Positions 24,766 to 35,673 of a stretch of DNA of 64,000 bases are shown here, piece after piece; positions within the stretch are counted from its first letter, which is position 1, and each line of letters begins with the position of its first letter. The stretch is from Typha latifolia (Eukaryota > Streptophyta > Magnoliopsida > Poales > Typhaceae), in the NCBI GenBank assembly GCA_019914945.1, contig CM034100.1:8567096-8631095 (forward strand), read 5' to 3'. A model generated the notes under the pieces. It saw only the letters and a list, made by a program, of their open reading frames with translations. It made no database searches and was not told the origin of the DNA. A program made the translations under genes and the position numbers.

Positions 24766-24984
24766 TGTTATGAACCAAATTTGGGCTGATTTGGAAGTAA
24801 GAAAATTGTGAAAATTCACATGGTGGTAGCATAATGATTTACGAATCTAATAGTTTTAGTTTTAGTCAACCGAAGGTCAGGATGAGAAGATAAAAGTAAA
24901 ACAGTAGAGATAGGTGATACACTTAGTTAGGATATTTTCTTATTGCATTAGGTGTTTATTTTTATTAAAATAAAATTCCTGTAG

Positions 24985-25110
24985 GTCGCGTTCGAACGCA
25001 GTTGGAGTTGCGTTCGAGTGCCCTTGTGAACGCTTGCGTTCGACCGCCTGTGTCGCGTTCACAAATCCAGAGAATGGGATTTTCTGAGTGCGTTCGAACG
25101 CGATCGACGG
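24985..25110 (+). promoter_or_regulatory. palindrome array in family A U3
   Basis: Repeats of GCGTTCGAACGC and GTGAACGC..., interleaved with TCACAAATCCAGAGAATG. The array ends about 55 bases upstream of the TATA box, the position of a promoter-proximal enhancer. The function is inferred from position only. Confidence 0.55.
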
Positions 25111-25163
25111 AAATCCTCTAGAATTAGGGTTTCATATTGTTTTAGGACTTATTGGCTAGCCTC

Positions 25164-25173
25164 TATAAATATA
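25164..25173 (+). promoter_or_regulatory. family A LTR TATA box
   Basis: TATAAATATA at the U3/R side of the solo LTR. The equivalent TATA-like site is present in other A, D and E LTRs near the phrase TGGCAGCC or its equivalent. Confidence 0.7.
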
Positions 25174-26158
25174 TGGATGGCAGCCAACTTCATTATGCTA
25201 TTGAATTCTTGATTTCTTGCCTCATATCTTCTCTCTAAACTCCTCTCTCCTCCCTTTTCACCATCCTTCCACATCTACCGTTGACAAGGTTTCTTCTCGC
25301 TTCTAATCTCCCTCGACTGTCGAGTCATCTCTCTTCTTTGGGATCTCGACCATTTAATTCCCTTTGTCTACTTTCCTTAATCACTTCCACAATCCACCCT
25401 CATCTCCATACCCATCTATAACTCTAATATCCACTCCACCTGTCACCACCATCGTGACCCACATTATTCAGTGTTTTCATTCATTCTACAGTTTGAATCT
25501 GTGAAGGGTGTAAATACAAAAGTTGTAGATTAGGAAGGTTCTAATCTAACCCAATTAGTATCATAATATTTTGACTACCGGAGAATATCTGACGAATATT
25601 TTACTATAGTTGCACAGACTGCTTCCTATAATAAATTCAGATCTTAAGGAATTATTCCGTAGCCAATCTTTTGGTTCCAGATCTTGTCAATTTGGTATCA
25701 GAGCGTATCAATAGGTTAGAAAAATATCGATCAATAAATATTTGACGTTGCGGCGGTCATCGGAGGGTGGCGGATGGCCAAATATGGTGGTGGACGACCA
25801 TAAAGTAGGGTGGATGCTGGAGAAAGATGATGGCTAGTGTTTGAAAGATCTGAAGACTTCCACAGTTATAATCTACTCATAGAAAGATAAGGACAATCTA
25901 ATAGCTAAGATAAAAGATAAAGATGAGATATTTAAAAAACAACTTAACTCAACGATCATTCCACAATTCATAACAATCAACACATGATCACTCATATTTA
26001 TAAGAGTAAAAATTCTAGCAGATTGGATTCACATGCAAATTATCTAATTTATTTAAAATTTAAAATAATAAGATAAAGTTAACTAACTAATGAACTAATT
26101 CAATCTGACTTGATTTAACTCAACTAACTCGATTGACTTAACCTATGTGATTGAATCA

Positions 26159-26987
26159 TAATAATCCACCACACTTCTGCCCACCTTGTCCTCAAGGTGC
26201 CCATGGTGGTTTTCATACCTTTTGTCTCTCTCAAAATGCATTCCCTCGATCTCTGTGTGGATCTCATCTGCTACGGTGGGGTTCTGCTCTATGGCCATTT
26301 GTTTGACCTATAATCTGCTTTAACTGTGGGTGGCTCAAGCCAAATCCTATGCATGAGTGGTTCGAGCCTGGGTCTTAGTGCATATAGTTTAGGCTATGGC
26401 TCGGGTGCAAAATGTCCAAGGAAGTGACTAGTTAGATGGTTTGGGCCGATGGGCCCTAGATTGCCACTGGTGGAAAGTTAGGGTTTTTGAACGTAGCTTC
26501 CACCACGGGTGGGGAAGATGACGTCAAGGCCATTATTGGAGGCTACTCCAGCATTGCTGTAGTAGAGGGCTCGGCATGCAGGGATGGAGGGTGCTCCTCC
26601 TTAGTTGGAGGAGGCATGGTTGCCACGGTTTGGATGGTCTCCATGGTTTCACCATTGTTGGCGCTAGAAGGTAGAGGTGGTAGTTGTTTCACGATGGCTG
26701 GCGGTTGTAGCAGTGGTGGGTGGCTTGTAGAGCCTCTAGCGAGGCTTAGAGGGAAGTTTGCTTCTTCTTCAAGCTCTCTTTCAAATCAACCGAAAGTTCT
26801 TTGAATAACGTCTTCGCCCATGTCGGTGGCTCATCGTTAGCTATTACGACTAGTGGTGGCAGCACTAGAGAAAACCCAATTGGTATGGAGATGAGTTCTT
26901 GGTCCTTCATGGCAGCAACGATTTCCTTTGAATTTGTCTTCGATCGCATGTTCACCAATGGTCGAGGAACAGTGGCTCTAATTCCAA
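26159..26987 (-). mobile_element. family H internal region, mostly deleted
   Basis: It lies between the two H LTRs. Near the 3' LTR the minus strand has GCACCTTGAGGACAAGGTGG, the conserved end of gypsy A/D internal regions. Near the 5' LTR it has a gag start (26746-26958): MVNMRSKTNSKEIVAAMKDQ...EPPTWAKTLFKEL. Nothing of protease, RT, RNase H or integrase is present, so about 830 bp is a deletion derivative. Confidence 0.7.
26975..26986 (-). other. family H primer-binding site, decayed
   Basis: The minus strand reads TGGAATTAGAGC, two mismatches from TGGTATCAGAGC, one base from the H LTR terminus. Confidence 0.6.
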
Positions 26988-27378
26988 TGTTATGAACCAG
27001 ATTTGGGCCAATCTAGATGTAAAAAAATTATGAAAATTTATATGGTGGTAGTCTCACGATTTTATGTAAATTGGAGGTTGAGATGAAAAGATAAAAATAA
27101 AACATTGAACATAGGTTAGAAAGGGATAGAGTAGTAAATATTTGATGTTGCGACGATCGTCAAATGGTGGCAGACGGCCAAAGGTGGTGGTGGATAGCAA
27201 TAAAGTCGGGTGGCTATTGGAGGAAGATTGTGGCTAGGGTTTAAAAAATCGGAATGCTTCTATAGTTATGATCTACTCCTAGATAGATACGGATAATCTA
27301 ATGATAAAAGATAAAAATGAGATAATAAAAAAGAACTTAACTCAATGATCATTCCAGTATTTTATAATAATCAACATA
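26988..27378 (-). mobile_element. family H LTR (5' LTR), truncated
   Basis: Plus-strand TGTTATGAACCAGATTTGGG onward aligns with the left H LTR and carries the empty site of the A solo insertion (CATAGGTTAGAAAGG). Similarity ends at about 27378 (AATCAACATA). Confidence 0.7.
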
Positions 27379-29755
27379 CTATTAATGAAAAAAAATGTGT
27401 TTTATATTCTCACGGATCAGTTTTTATGACAAGTGACTAAGTGTCTGCATCTGGTTTACCGAAACAACTTCGATGCTGGCTAAGGGTGAGTTGTTAATGT
27501 CTAGAGGTCCCTTGGGCATAGGGCCAATTCGGTGTAAAAATTGTCATGTGTTGGTAAATGTCAGATCGATAATTAAGTTTCTCTTACCCGTAATTATTTA
27601 TTGATAATAATGTTAGATAATTTCAAGATGCCTAGATTTCTCCTTAGATTTCTCCTTAGATAATTTTGGGTGATGTTGAAAAGCTTCAATTTATATATTA
27701 TGGAATGTGAAGACTTGAATTAGATAAAGTCTACCAATAAGTAAAAGTGGACTCGCGATTAATTTGGACTTGTGATGGTATTAACCTCCTTGTTACTAAG
27801 TATCTAAAATCTTGATTGTTACCTCAGGTAAAATTTATAAGTATTACATCATGACATTGTTGTACTTTTATTTTTCTAATAAAGGATTTATGAGGCATCG
27901 AGGGAATATTGTTTGCAAGAACAACTCAATCAGTGGTGGGTGTTTGCTGTAATTAAATAACTGAGATGTTAGAACTTCTTCCAATATAAATTGAGGGAGC
28001 ATGACAAACTTATAGTTAATATCTTTTCTTAATTAAATTTATTTTTATGCTAGTAGCTAATAAGGATGATAGAGGAGATTGCTTCCCATTGCTTAATTAG
28101 TCCTTAGTTAACTCATAAAGTGTTTGGAATAAATGGTCGGATATTCTTCTATTTGTATTTGGATCTGATTATTATACAGTTATTTAATAATTGAAAGCAA
28201 TGTGATGTGAGTATTATCTAATGTTGTTTCGGAATCAACAATTGTGATAATCATTAATAAAAATGTTATTGATTAGTAATGTTCAATTCCATATTGGTGG
28301 ATGATTGATGACTAGTCACGATTAAATTGAGTATTTAAGCTCTCAAAATTCTATGTAATTATCAAAATAGTCATGGTGTGAATGAGGATGATATTATGAG
28401 TTTGACCTTTCTTTTAGAGACTTACTTATCCGTGAGTTATGTGTTTGCTAGTGAGTTTTTATTGTTGTTGGTGGTGATACAGTTACTTTATGAAATTCTA
28501 ATATAGTTGATGACTTATGGCGGAGGATATGAAGAGCTCAATAGACAATTAATATGTTTAGATTACTCCTTTTTGGGAATGCTTAGTATAATCACATGGA
28601 AGAATGAGCGTTTGGAAATGATACGAAGAATAATATATGAAAGTTATTATCTTGGGTTAAGTGAACTCTTTGAGCTAAGTTTTCGTTGTGTATTGTTGTC
28701 TTATGATAAGGCCGTTATTATGTTATAGTGTGCACGCTTCTTCCTTAATTCATTAGTAGATAATATGAATATCTTTTTGGTAGAAAGTTTAGTGGACCGT
28801 TATTTAGAAGATTTAAATTATTAGGGGCATGTTATTAATAAATTGATGTTGTTGGTAAACAGATAGATAGAACAAGCTAGAAAGTGGGAAACAAAGTTTC
28901 CAAATTTACTTCTAATTATTGCTAATATTTAATATAAATTTACTTCTAACAATACCTACATATTTGTCAAAAGTAGTAGAAATGAGCTCAAAAAGATGAA
29001 TACTCTAAAAGTAAGGACAGCTAAATGATTCTAGAAACTTGATAATAGATTCATATCTTCTCAAGTCTGATGATCCAGGGATGGTTTAAAGTTTTATTTA
29101 CATAGTTTTATTGCAAAATTTTTAGTTATTGAATACTTATATTTTTACAAGTTTTAAATTATTATTAGGTATTTTGTAATTATTTGACACTCATAAATTT
29201 TATAAATTTTATAATTTTATTATGTAATTTATAGTTATTTAATATTTGTATTTTCTATTTTACATTTTTCTTATATAATTCACAATTATTGAATATTTTT
29301 ATTTTCATGAATTTTATAGGTAGTTTTGTTAGTTCCTAATTTGTATCGGTGTGGGCAATAAATAATTTACGTAATTCTTAGACTGTATTAATTAGTATAA
29401 CATTAATTACTGCCCACGTTTTCCAGGGCAAAAGTGACATAACATTATATTTTAGAAAAGGTCAAACTAAATTTGCAGAAAGTAATTCAGAATTATTTAA
29501 TGTAATTCGTAATTATTTTATGTATTATGTAAATATATGAGAGAGATATCAAATATTTATTACTTGTGCACATCTTTTCACGACAAAAGTAATACGATAG
29601 TATAATTTATATAAAAAAAGTCCGATTGTATTAAATGCATAGGCCATTCATTTAGAGATGGTTGGCCAAACAATGTTTAATCGAGCAAGTCTGAAATAGT
29701 ATTCGATTACTATATGAAACAATAGTACTTGGCATTCAATGTAGTTTGGCGATGT
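27379..29755. other. AT-rich DNA without an identified gene
   Basis: No frame longer than 73 codons and no recognised protein motif on either strand. Around 29090-29330 there is a degenerate tandem repeat, four units of roughly 60 bases built on AATT.A.AGTTATT(G/T)AATA. 29410-29600 holds two loosely related blocks around CCACGTTTTCC and CACATCTTTTCACGACAAAAGTAA. It may be very old retrotransposon DNA, but I cannot show that. Confidence 0.5.
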
Positions 29756-30421
29756 TGTTAGGCTCTGATACCAAATTAATAGGATCTGGAACCAAAAAAT
29801 CGGCTACGGAACAATTCCTTAATATCTAAATTTATTGCAGGGAGCAGTCCGTGCAACCGTGGAAAAATATTCGTCAGTTATTCTCCAGTAGTCAAATAAT
29901 TATAATACCAACTGGGTTGGATTCATAACTTCCTAATCTACAACTTTTGTATTCATGCCCTTTACAAGTTCGAACTGTAGCAGGGACAAAAATATGGAAT
30001 AACATGAGTGATAGAGGTGGTGACGAGTGGAGTGGATGTTAGGGTTATGGATGGGTATGGAGATGAGGGTGGATTATGAAAGTGATTAAGGAAAGTAGAT
30101 GAGGGGAGCGAAGTGGTCGAGGTCCCAAAGAAGAGGGGTGACTCGATAGTCGAGGGGGATTAGAAGTGAGGAGAAACCTTGCAAACGGTAGATGTAGAAG
30201 GATGGTGAAGAAGGAGGGAGACGTCTAGAGCTGGTTTGATATTATTTGGATATTTGTAGAATATTATATGAATATTTTTTTGAAACTACGTAGAGCTGGA
30301 TTTAGCTAATTAAAAAAAATCCTAACCTACTAAGACTCTAACTAAACCAAATAACCAGATAAGATAATTAGACTCAATCCATTGAGCCTAATCTCCCTTT
30401 GATGTGATCCGATTTACATCA
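29756..30421 (-). mobile_element. family A-like LTR with a different U3 (3' LTR)
   Basis: In element orientation: TGATGTAAATCGG...GAGCCTAACA. The R/U5 part matches the other A LTRs (GTAATCAAA..., CCCTTTACAAG, GGAACAATTCC), but the U3 (30235-30421) lacks TTCGAACG repeats and is an unrelated AT-rich sequence. A PBS motif lies six bases inside the 3' terminus (29762-29773). Internal sequence follows on the right side. Confidence 0.75.
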
Positions 30422-30960
30422 AACCACCATGCTTTCCCCACATTGCCCTCAAGGTGAAAAATCGGGGAAATGCTCCAAGATATCAGTCTCCAACTCCTAT
30501 GTCACCTCATTGAATGGCTTGCCAAGCCACTCAACTAGAATCTCCATCTCTAATATGTACCATGTCATCGTCGGTGCCTAGCAAGTACATGAACTGGCTC
30601 TACAATCTCTATCTCTCCAATGGCTCTAGTAGAACTAATCTAACAATCTCATGATCTCCAATGCGCTCCCTCAGCAATGAAACATGGAAGACAGAATGCA
30701 CTCTCGACCTCTCCGGCAGCTCCAAATGATATGCAACCGAACCAATACGCTCCAACACGAATGCATCTGCGATCCAGCAGCAAACCGCCTCGATTCTCAA
30801 ACTCAAGATGCGCTCCGGATCATCTATCACCTTCTACAACAATCTCAAAATGTCTATGTCAGATGTACATGCATATCTCAGCTCGTAAAGGAAGGGGAAA
30901 GTAGGTGAAGGATAGGCTGCAAGCGCGGCGGTATCGGGTTGGCACGATAGTGCATCCGCC
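30422..30960 (-). pseudogene. family A integrase tail and 3' internal end
   Basis: It starts next to the LTR with the minus-strand end sequence CACCTTGAGGGCAATG, then at 30609-30830 the integrase tail VLERIGSVAYHLELPERSRVH and VFHVSLLRERIGDHEIV. The rest of pol is missing; after about 30960 a forward LTR piece begins. It keeps the single-copy form of the segment duplicated at 5114-5251. Confidence 0.75.
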
Positions 30961-31366
30961 GCTCTATTTTTCGTTCCCTTTTGTTGAGTCACCCCTCTTC
31001 TTTGGGATCTCTACCACTTCGTTTCCTTCGTCTACTTCCCTTAATCACTTCCACAATCCACTCTCATCTCCATACCCATCCATAACTCTAACATCCACTC
31101 TACCCATCACCACCACCATTACCCACGTTATCCTGTGTTTTCGTCCCTACTACAGTTCGAATCTGCGAAGGGCGTAAATAGTAGATTAATAAGTTATGGA
31201 TCCAACCCAATTAGTTTTGTAATTTTCTGACTACCGGAGAATATCCGACGAATATTTTTCCACAGTTGCATAGACTGCTTCCTACAATAAATTCAGTTCT
31301 TAAGGAATTGTTTCGTAGCTGATCTTTTGGTTCCATATTCTATCAATTTGGTATTAGAGCCTATCA
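30961..31366 (+). mobile_element. family A LTR, 3' half, forward
   Basis: It aligns with 25300-25710 (TCACCCCTCTTCTTTGGGATCTC, AATCACTTCCACAATCCACTC, AGTTCGAATCTGCGAAGGGCG, GACTACCGGAGAATATC) and ends GGTATTAGAGCCTATCA. The PBS-like TGGTATTAGAGC is again six bases inside the end. Confidence 0.85.
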
Positions 31367-31731
31367 TATATCTATAGACATCAATAATACCACTGGTCTG
31401 CAAGAAAGAGTACATTCATTCTACCATATAAAAAGTGTTATCATCTATTAATTAAATCATATTATACTCCAAAATACCTCAAGCTGTCCAAATCTATCAC
31501 TTTTTCTGCTAACTGCAACAATATAACAATGTAATGCCATAATCATTACAATACAACATATTTATATAAATTATCTTCAATCTATTAAATGTATCCTCTG
31601 ATCCCAAACATGTGTGGCACCCCTAGCCCGCGCCAACCCAGCATGGCACGAGGATGGCCACATTGTGGCTAGCCACGTCGTGCCATGCATAATTTCTTTT
31701 TTCTCCTTTTTTTTAAGGATAGGTTGTTACA
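31367..31731 (-). mobile_element. family B fragments, minus
   Basis: 31367-31600 is the reverse complement of the B internal 3' region (about 11350-11545). 31616-31731 is the reverse complement of the B LTR start, ending GGTTGTTACA. The two pieces are joined by a deletion. Confidence 0.75.
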
Positions 31732-32292
31732 ACTCGGTCAGCATCAATTTCTAAATTTACGGGTAAAGAAAGAGGACAATTAATAATGCTGAAAATAAAA
31801 GTAAGGAGGAAAAAGAAATTTTGGCTCAATCCCTACTTAGTCTAGGAATTAATGACACAAAACCCCAAAAATGCTCGACCTGTTGAGCGGGGCTATACCA
31901 GCCCAAACAGGGATAGTCGGGTTGGGCCAAGCCCAGACTGAGCTCGACACATTTGGGCTGGCTCCACACAGCCCGAGCCCAACGCACTCGAGCACGCGAG
32001 GGTGCTCTCAAGTTGGGCACTGCCCAACCTGAGTCTCAAGCGCGTTCGGGCGCATTTGGGCATTCGGGCGCCCAAAAATGCTCGACCTGTTGAGCAGGGC
32101 TATACCAGCCTAAACAGGGATAGTCGTGTTGGGCCAAGCCCAACCTGAGCTCGACACACTTGGGCTGGCTCCACCCAGCCTGAGTCTCAAGCGCGTTCGG
32201 GCGCACTCAGGCTAGCACCGCCTAGCCCGAGCCCAGCGCACTTAGGCACACTCAAGCTATGCTCGAGCTGGGCATCCCCCAGCCTAAGCTTG
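31732..32292. repeat. GC-rich tandem repeat, period about 207 bp
   Basis: The block starting CCCAAAAATGCTCGACCTGT at 31864 recurs at 32071; within it, motifs such as GGGCTGG, GAGCTCGACACA and GCGCGTTCGGGCGCA recur at shorter spacing. Frames across it translate the repeat and have no domain. 31732-31860 before it is unassigned. Confidence 0.75.
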
Positions 32293-32300
32293 GCAGTCCC

Positions 32301-33007
32301 TAGGGGTGTAAATGAGTCGAGCTTGAGCGAGTGCTCAGGCTCGGCTCAAAATTAATTTTGAGCCTCTTTATTGGGCTCAGGCTCGGCTCACCTCAGCTCG
32401 AGCGGAGCCTGAGCCGGGCCTGATCAAGCCTGAGCCTGAAATGAGCCTATTATCAAACCTCATTCAAGTCGAGTTGGCTCGAGCTGGACCGAGCCAATTC
32501 GAGCCCAAGCCGAGCCACAACCTATTTAAAGTGAAAAAAATTTGAAATTGAATAATAAATTTAATCTGTCGGCTGATGGAGGAGGATGACGCAGCGGTTG
32601 CTTAGAGATGGAGGGTGAGGCGGAGCTTAGAGGACGAGTGCCAACTGTCGAACGAGTAGTAGGCAATGGCAGCTCGAGGAGACGAGCACGGGTGCCGAAG
32701 TTTCGAACTACCGACTATTGAAGGAGGAGGTGGTGGCTTGGTGTCTTTACGAAGAAGGAGGAGGAGGAGGCGGCAGCCGAAGGGGATGTGGGGGTGGAAA
32801 TATGGGATTGGGATATTAGATTTGGCGATTAGGGTTTCATGAATCATGACTTATGGGTTTTATACCAACCCTATCAAGCCAAGCCTCAACGAGCCGGCTC
32901 CAGCTCAGGCTCGGCTCGATATTAATTTCGAGCCTCTTTTAGTGGGCTCGAGCTCAGCTCAGCTCTCCGAGCCGAGCCCAAGCTGCTCGTTAAGCTTGTC
33001 ACCCCTA
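32301..33007. mobile_element. hAT-type non-autonomous element (MITE), 707 bp
   Basis: The ends TAGGGGTGTAAATGAG and CTTGTCACCCCTA are the terminal repeats typical of plant hAT elements. They are flanked by an 8-bp duplication with one mismatch, GCAGTCCC (32293-32300) and GCAATCCC (33008-33015). Subterminal regions are full of GAGCC/GGCTC repeats (GGCTCGGCTC, GAGCCTGAGCC), the usual transposase-binding pattern. No transposase frame is present. Confidence 0.9.
32560..32850 (-). other. possible captured gene fragment inside the hAT MITE
   Basis: The centre of the MITE lacks the GAGCC repeats. On the minus strand it reads ATGAAACCCTAATCGCCAAATC and then a GC-richer, codon-like stretch with a poly-Leu and poly-Pro frame (32602-32847). 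The ACCCTAATCGCC start is like the 5' end of many plant nuclear genes. I infer transduplication; the parent gene is not recognised. Confidence 0.35.
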
Positions 33008-33015
33008 GCAATCCC

Positions 33016-33516
33016 CAACTTAAATAAGCTGAGCTATTGCATTAGAAGGGAGGCATCACCTTCCGTCCCCCACCAACCACACTAACACCACCCCCACGAG
33101 GGGGAAGAATTGACGCTGGCAGCCAATAGCTGCCACATTGCCGAAGGTCGAAGGAGGGTGAAGACGTAGCACCCAAAGCGTCGCACCGCACTGACTAGAA
33201 AAGAATGGACGATTTGGGGAGACTCACTACTGACGACGACGACAACTTCACTGGTCTAATCACGGCAACGATCAGGAGGAAGAAGGAAGATGAGCAAAGT
33301 GAACCTGTAGGGGGGAGAAATAGGGAGAGAGAAAGAGAGAGAAAAGAGGGCGGCAGCCCTCTGACGGAGGTCTACCCTCTGTGCATGCCAATTATAAAGT
33401 AAGGCCAAGGGAGGAGGAAGGAGGTGAGGGTGGGCACATCCAAGGCACGTGCCCCGCCCTTCATTTCTTTTTTTTTTCTTTTCTTATCTTTTTTTGTGTG
33501 TTACACTGCCCCTAGG
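33016..33516. other. unassigned, GA-rich DNA
   Basis: A 65-codon frame (33205-33402, ending in an RERERERK-type low-complexity run) is not convincing. The segment contains a purine-rich tract (33320-33345) and a T-rich tract (33465-33495) and ends TGTGTTACACTG next to the E unit. No family recognised. Confidence 0.4.
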
Positions 33517-33649
33517 AATTGTTCTCATAAGATCCACCCTAGAATCTGTCCTAAGACCATTGTAGGCCAAATTAAGTCATTTCTCCATTTACAAGATAGA
33601 AGCTTGTATCATGGAAATGGAGGGGTTAATGGTGATGATGGAGTGGGTA
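33517..33649 (-). mobile_element. family E LTR-like unit 1, left part
   Basis: It aligns with 42054-42188 (GAATTG.TCTCA.AA.ATCCACCCTAGAATCT...TAATGGTGATGATGGA). The unit is cut by the solo B LTR and continues at 41565. Confidence 0.75.
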
Positions 33650-34800
33650 TGTAATGCCCCCGCCCGGCATGGGCACGTGCATGCCCACGCGCCCACACGG
33701 CATATACGGTGCATGCGACAGGTCGGGCGGGGCCACCATGCACAAATACACTCCTGTACTTATATAATCATGATTTCATCAAATAAAATTCTGCTAATAT
33801 ATCCATGCTCACATAATCCATCACCAAATAAATTATACTATTAACTAAATTAACTTGTTAACATATGAATATCTAAGTCCACAACAACCATAATAGATAG
33901 CTATAGAATCTAGTAGGGCTCACATAGGCCACGACAAATCATCAAGATACAATTAAAATTACTAACATTTGAGTACACTATAATCTGACCTATATTATAT
34001 AAATCATAGTCTACACAATGGAGTACAAATATCAAATAATAGTATAACTCAATATCTAGATAAACTATCTTCTATATCATCTCATGTCTATAGCTCACCT
34101 CATCTTTCCTCTAAAATATCTCTTAAAGATATCTCAAGTCGCTATCACGTACCATAATATCTAGGAGTGCTAGAAAAGAAATCAAGAGAGTCATGAGCAA
34201 AAAGCTTAGTGAATAGACCTTACCCTAAATTAGTGATACCAAATAGAGAATAAATCATGTACTAAATAATATAAATCACATAGGAGCATTATGTCATGAA
34301 TGAGTATATAAATGTATCCTCAATATTAAATAAATAAAATATAAATATAATTTCATAATTGATCAAAGTATATAATTTTCAATAATGTATAAACAATCTC
34401 CATGTCATACCATCATCATAATTCTCTTTCAAATATGACACCTATGATGCATGCTGGCCATGACCATACTATGATATCAAATGCAACAACATATGATGCA
34501 TATTGACCACTCGATAATCAAGTATATCAAATGATAATGAAAGTATATCAAATGATAACTTAGTATATGCATTTTTCAATATCTTAATCATCAATATCAT
34601 CTCTAAATATCATCATCATACTAAACCACTATGCATAGTCAACACCCGGTACTCGGTCTAATCAATATGCCTGAAGGGTCAGAGCATACCCTGCTATCCA
34701 TAAAGGCTATCTCAATCATAATCATACCCTGCCATCTGCTAAGAGTATCAGCATCCATCTATACTGAGCACCCTTCTAGCTGATAGAAATACGTGAGGAT

Positions 34801-35673
34801 TGATACGATCTCCCCTTAGGCCAAGGTTCGATCCTTTCTGATTTGCAGATCTGGACAGGATCTAACACAGAACTTTAGAAATAGATCCCAAAAGATGCCG
34901 CCATCAGATCGATGTGAGATTTTGATATGTTGTAGCCCCGAGAAAGAGCTTTCCAAAAAATCAATTAGGTGAATCGAATGTCAAGATCTCGAGATATCAT
35001 TCGATTAGTGGACGAATATTGGTTAGTATGTCTTAGGATCTGTGGATGGAGGCACGAGATCCTAGATGAAGGTGAATGGTGGTGGACCAGTGTTAATGGG
35101 TGGCACTGGTGAGTAAGTGGTCGTGGAAGGGTTATGGGTGATTGAAGGATTAGGGCAAGCAATAGATATATTGGAAGAATGGGGAGGAGAGGGTCGCCCC
35201 TAAGGGATTAGGGTGATTGGCCGGTGGAGGGAGGTCAGAAACGGCATCGCCGGGGAACGAGAGAACGGGAGAGAAGAAGACAAAGGAGGTAGGGCAAACA
35301 CTCAATTCATTAATAATGATTCCATGGTTGCCATCCACACCTTTATAGGTTCTAAACAATTCAAAAATGACAATTATTAACCCTAAATAGTACATCTTCA
35401 CCAACCGTGTTCAAACGCGTCCGATCGCATTTGAACGAACATATTTCGCACTTCTCTGGATTTTCGAACGTGATGCAGGCGTTCGCAAGCGCGTTCGAAC
35501 GCATATTTCGCACTCTCTTGATGTGCGAACCTGATGTAGGCGTTCACAAGCGCATTCGAACGCAACATATAGAAAACTTATTTTTTTAGAATTAAATACT
35601 AAAATAAGAGATAAAGACATCCCTAAAGTGTATCCATGCTCGAGACGACATCGGTGAATTCTAAATCGTATCA
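34801..35673 (-). mobile_element. 3' LTR of the 34801-39980 element
   Basis: In element orientation TGATACGATTTAG...GATCGTATCA, 873 bp. Array of TTCGAACG-type repeats at about 35402-35570. It contains a block of about 95 bp (around 35205-35300) absent from the 5' LTR. Confidence 0.9.

Larger units (their letters stand above)
24915..25710 (+). mobile_element. family A solo LTR, 796 bp, with embedded PBS
   Basis: TGATACACTTAG...GAGCGTATCA with the target duplication ATAGG at 24910-24914 and 25711-25715, inside an H LTR whose unoccupied counterpart is at 27110-27130. The array of TTCGAACG repeats lies at about 24985-25110. The PBS motif TGGTATCAGAGC is at 25693-25704, six bases before the LTR's 3' terminus, so it is inside the inserted DNA and not flanking it. 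Confidence 0.93.
24766..26158 (-). mobile_element. family H LTR (3' LTR), interrupted
   Basis: Plus-strand start TGTTATGAACC and end TTGAATCA; about 592 bp once the solo A LTR and one ATAGG are removed. It aligns in order with 26988-27378, including AAAATTGTGAAAATT, AGATAGGT, TTTGACGTTGCGGCGGTC, GGATAATCTAATAG and ATGATCATTCCA-like blocks. The TGTTA.GAACC end resembles family D's, so H is probably a distant gypsy relative. Confidence 0.75.

Noticed and set aside
24985..25110. Heat-shock elements in the palindrome arrays
   Set aside because: TTCGAA has TTC and GAA adjacent; a heat-shock element needs two bases between them. No proper nGAAnnTTCn series was seen.
28507..28728. Frame of 73 codons in the AT-rich interval
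   Set aside because: No motif or conservation signal; isolated in decayed DNA.
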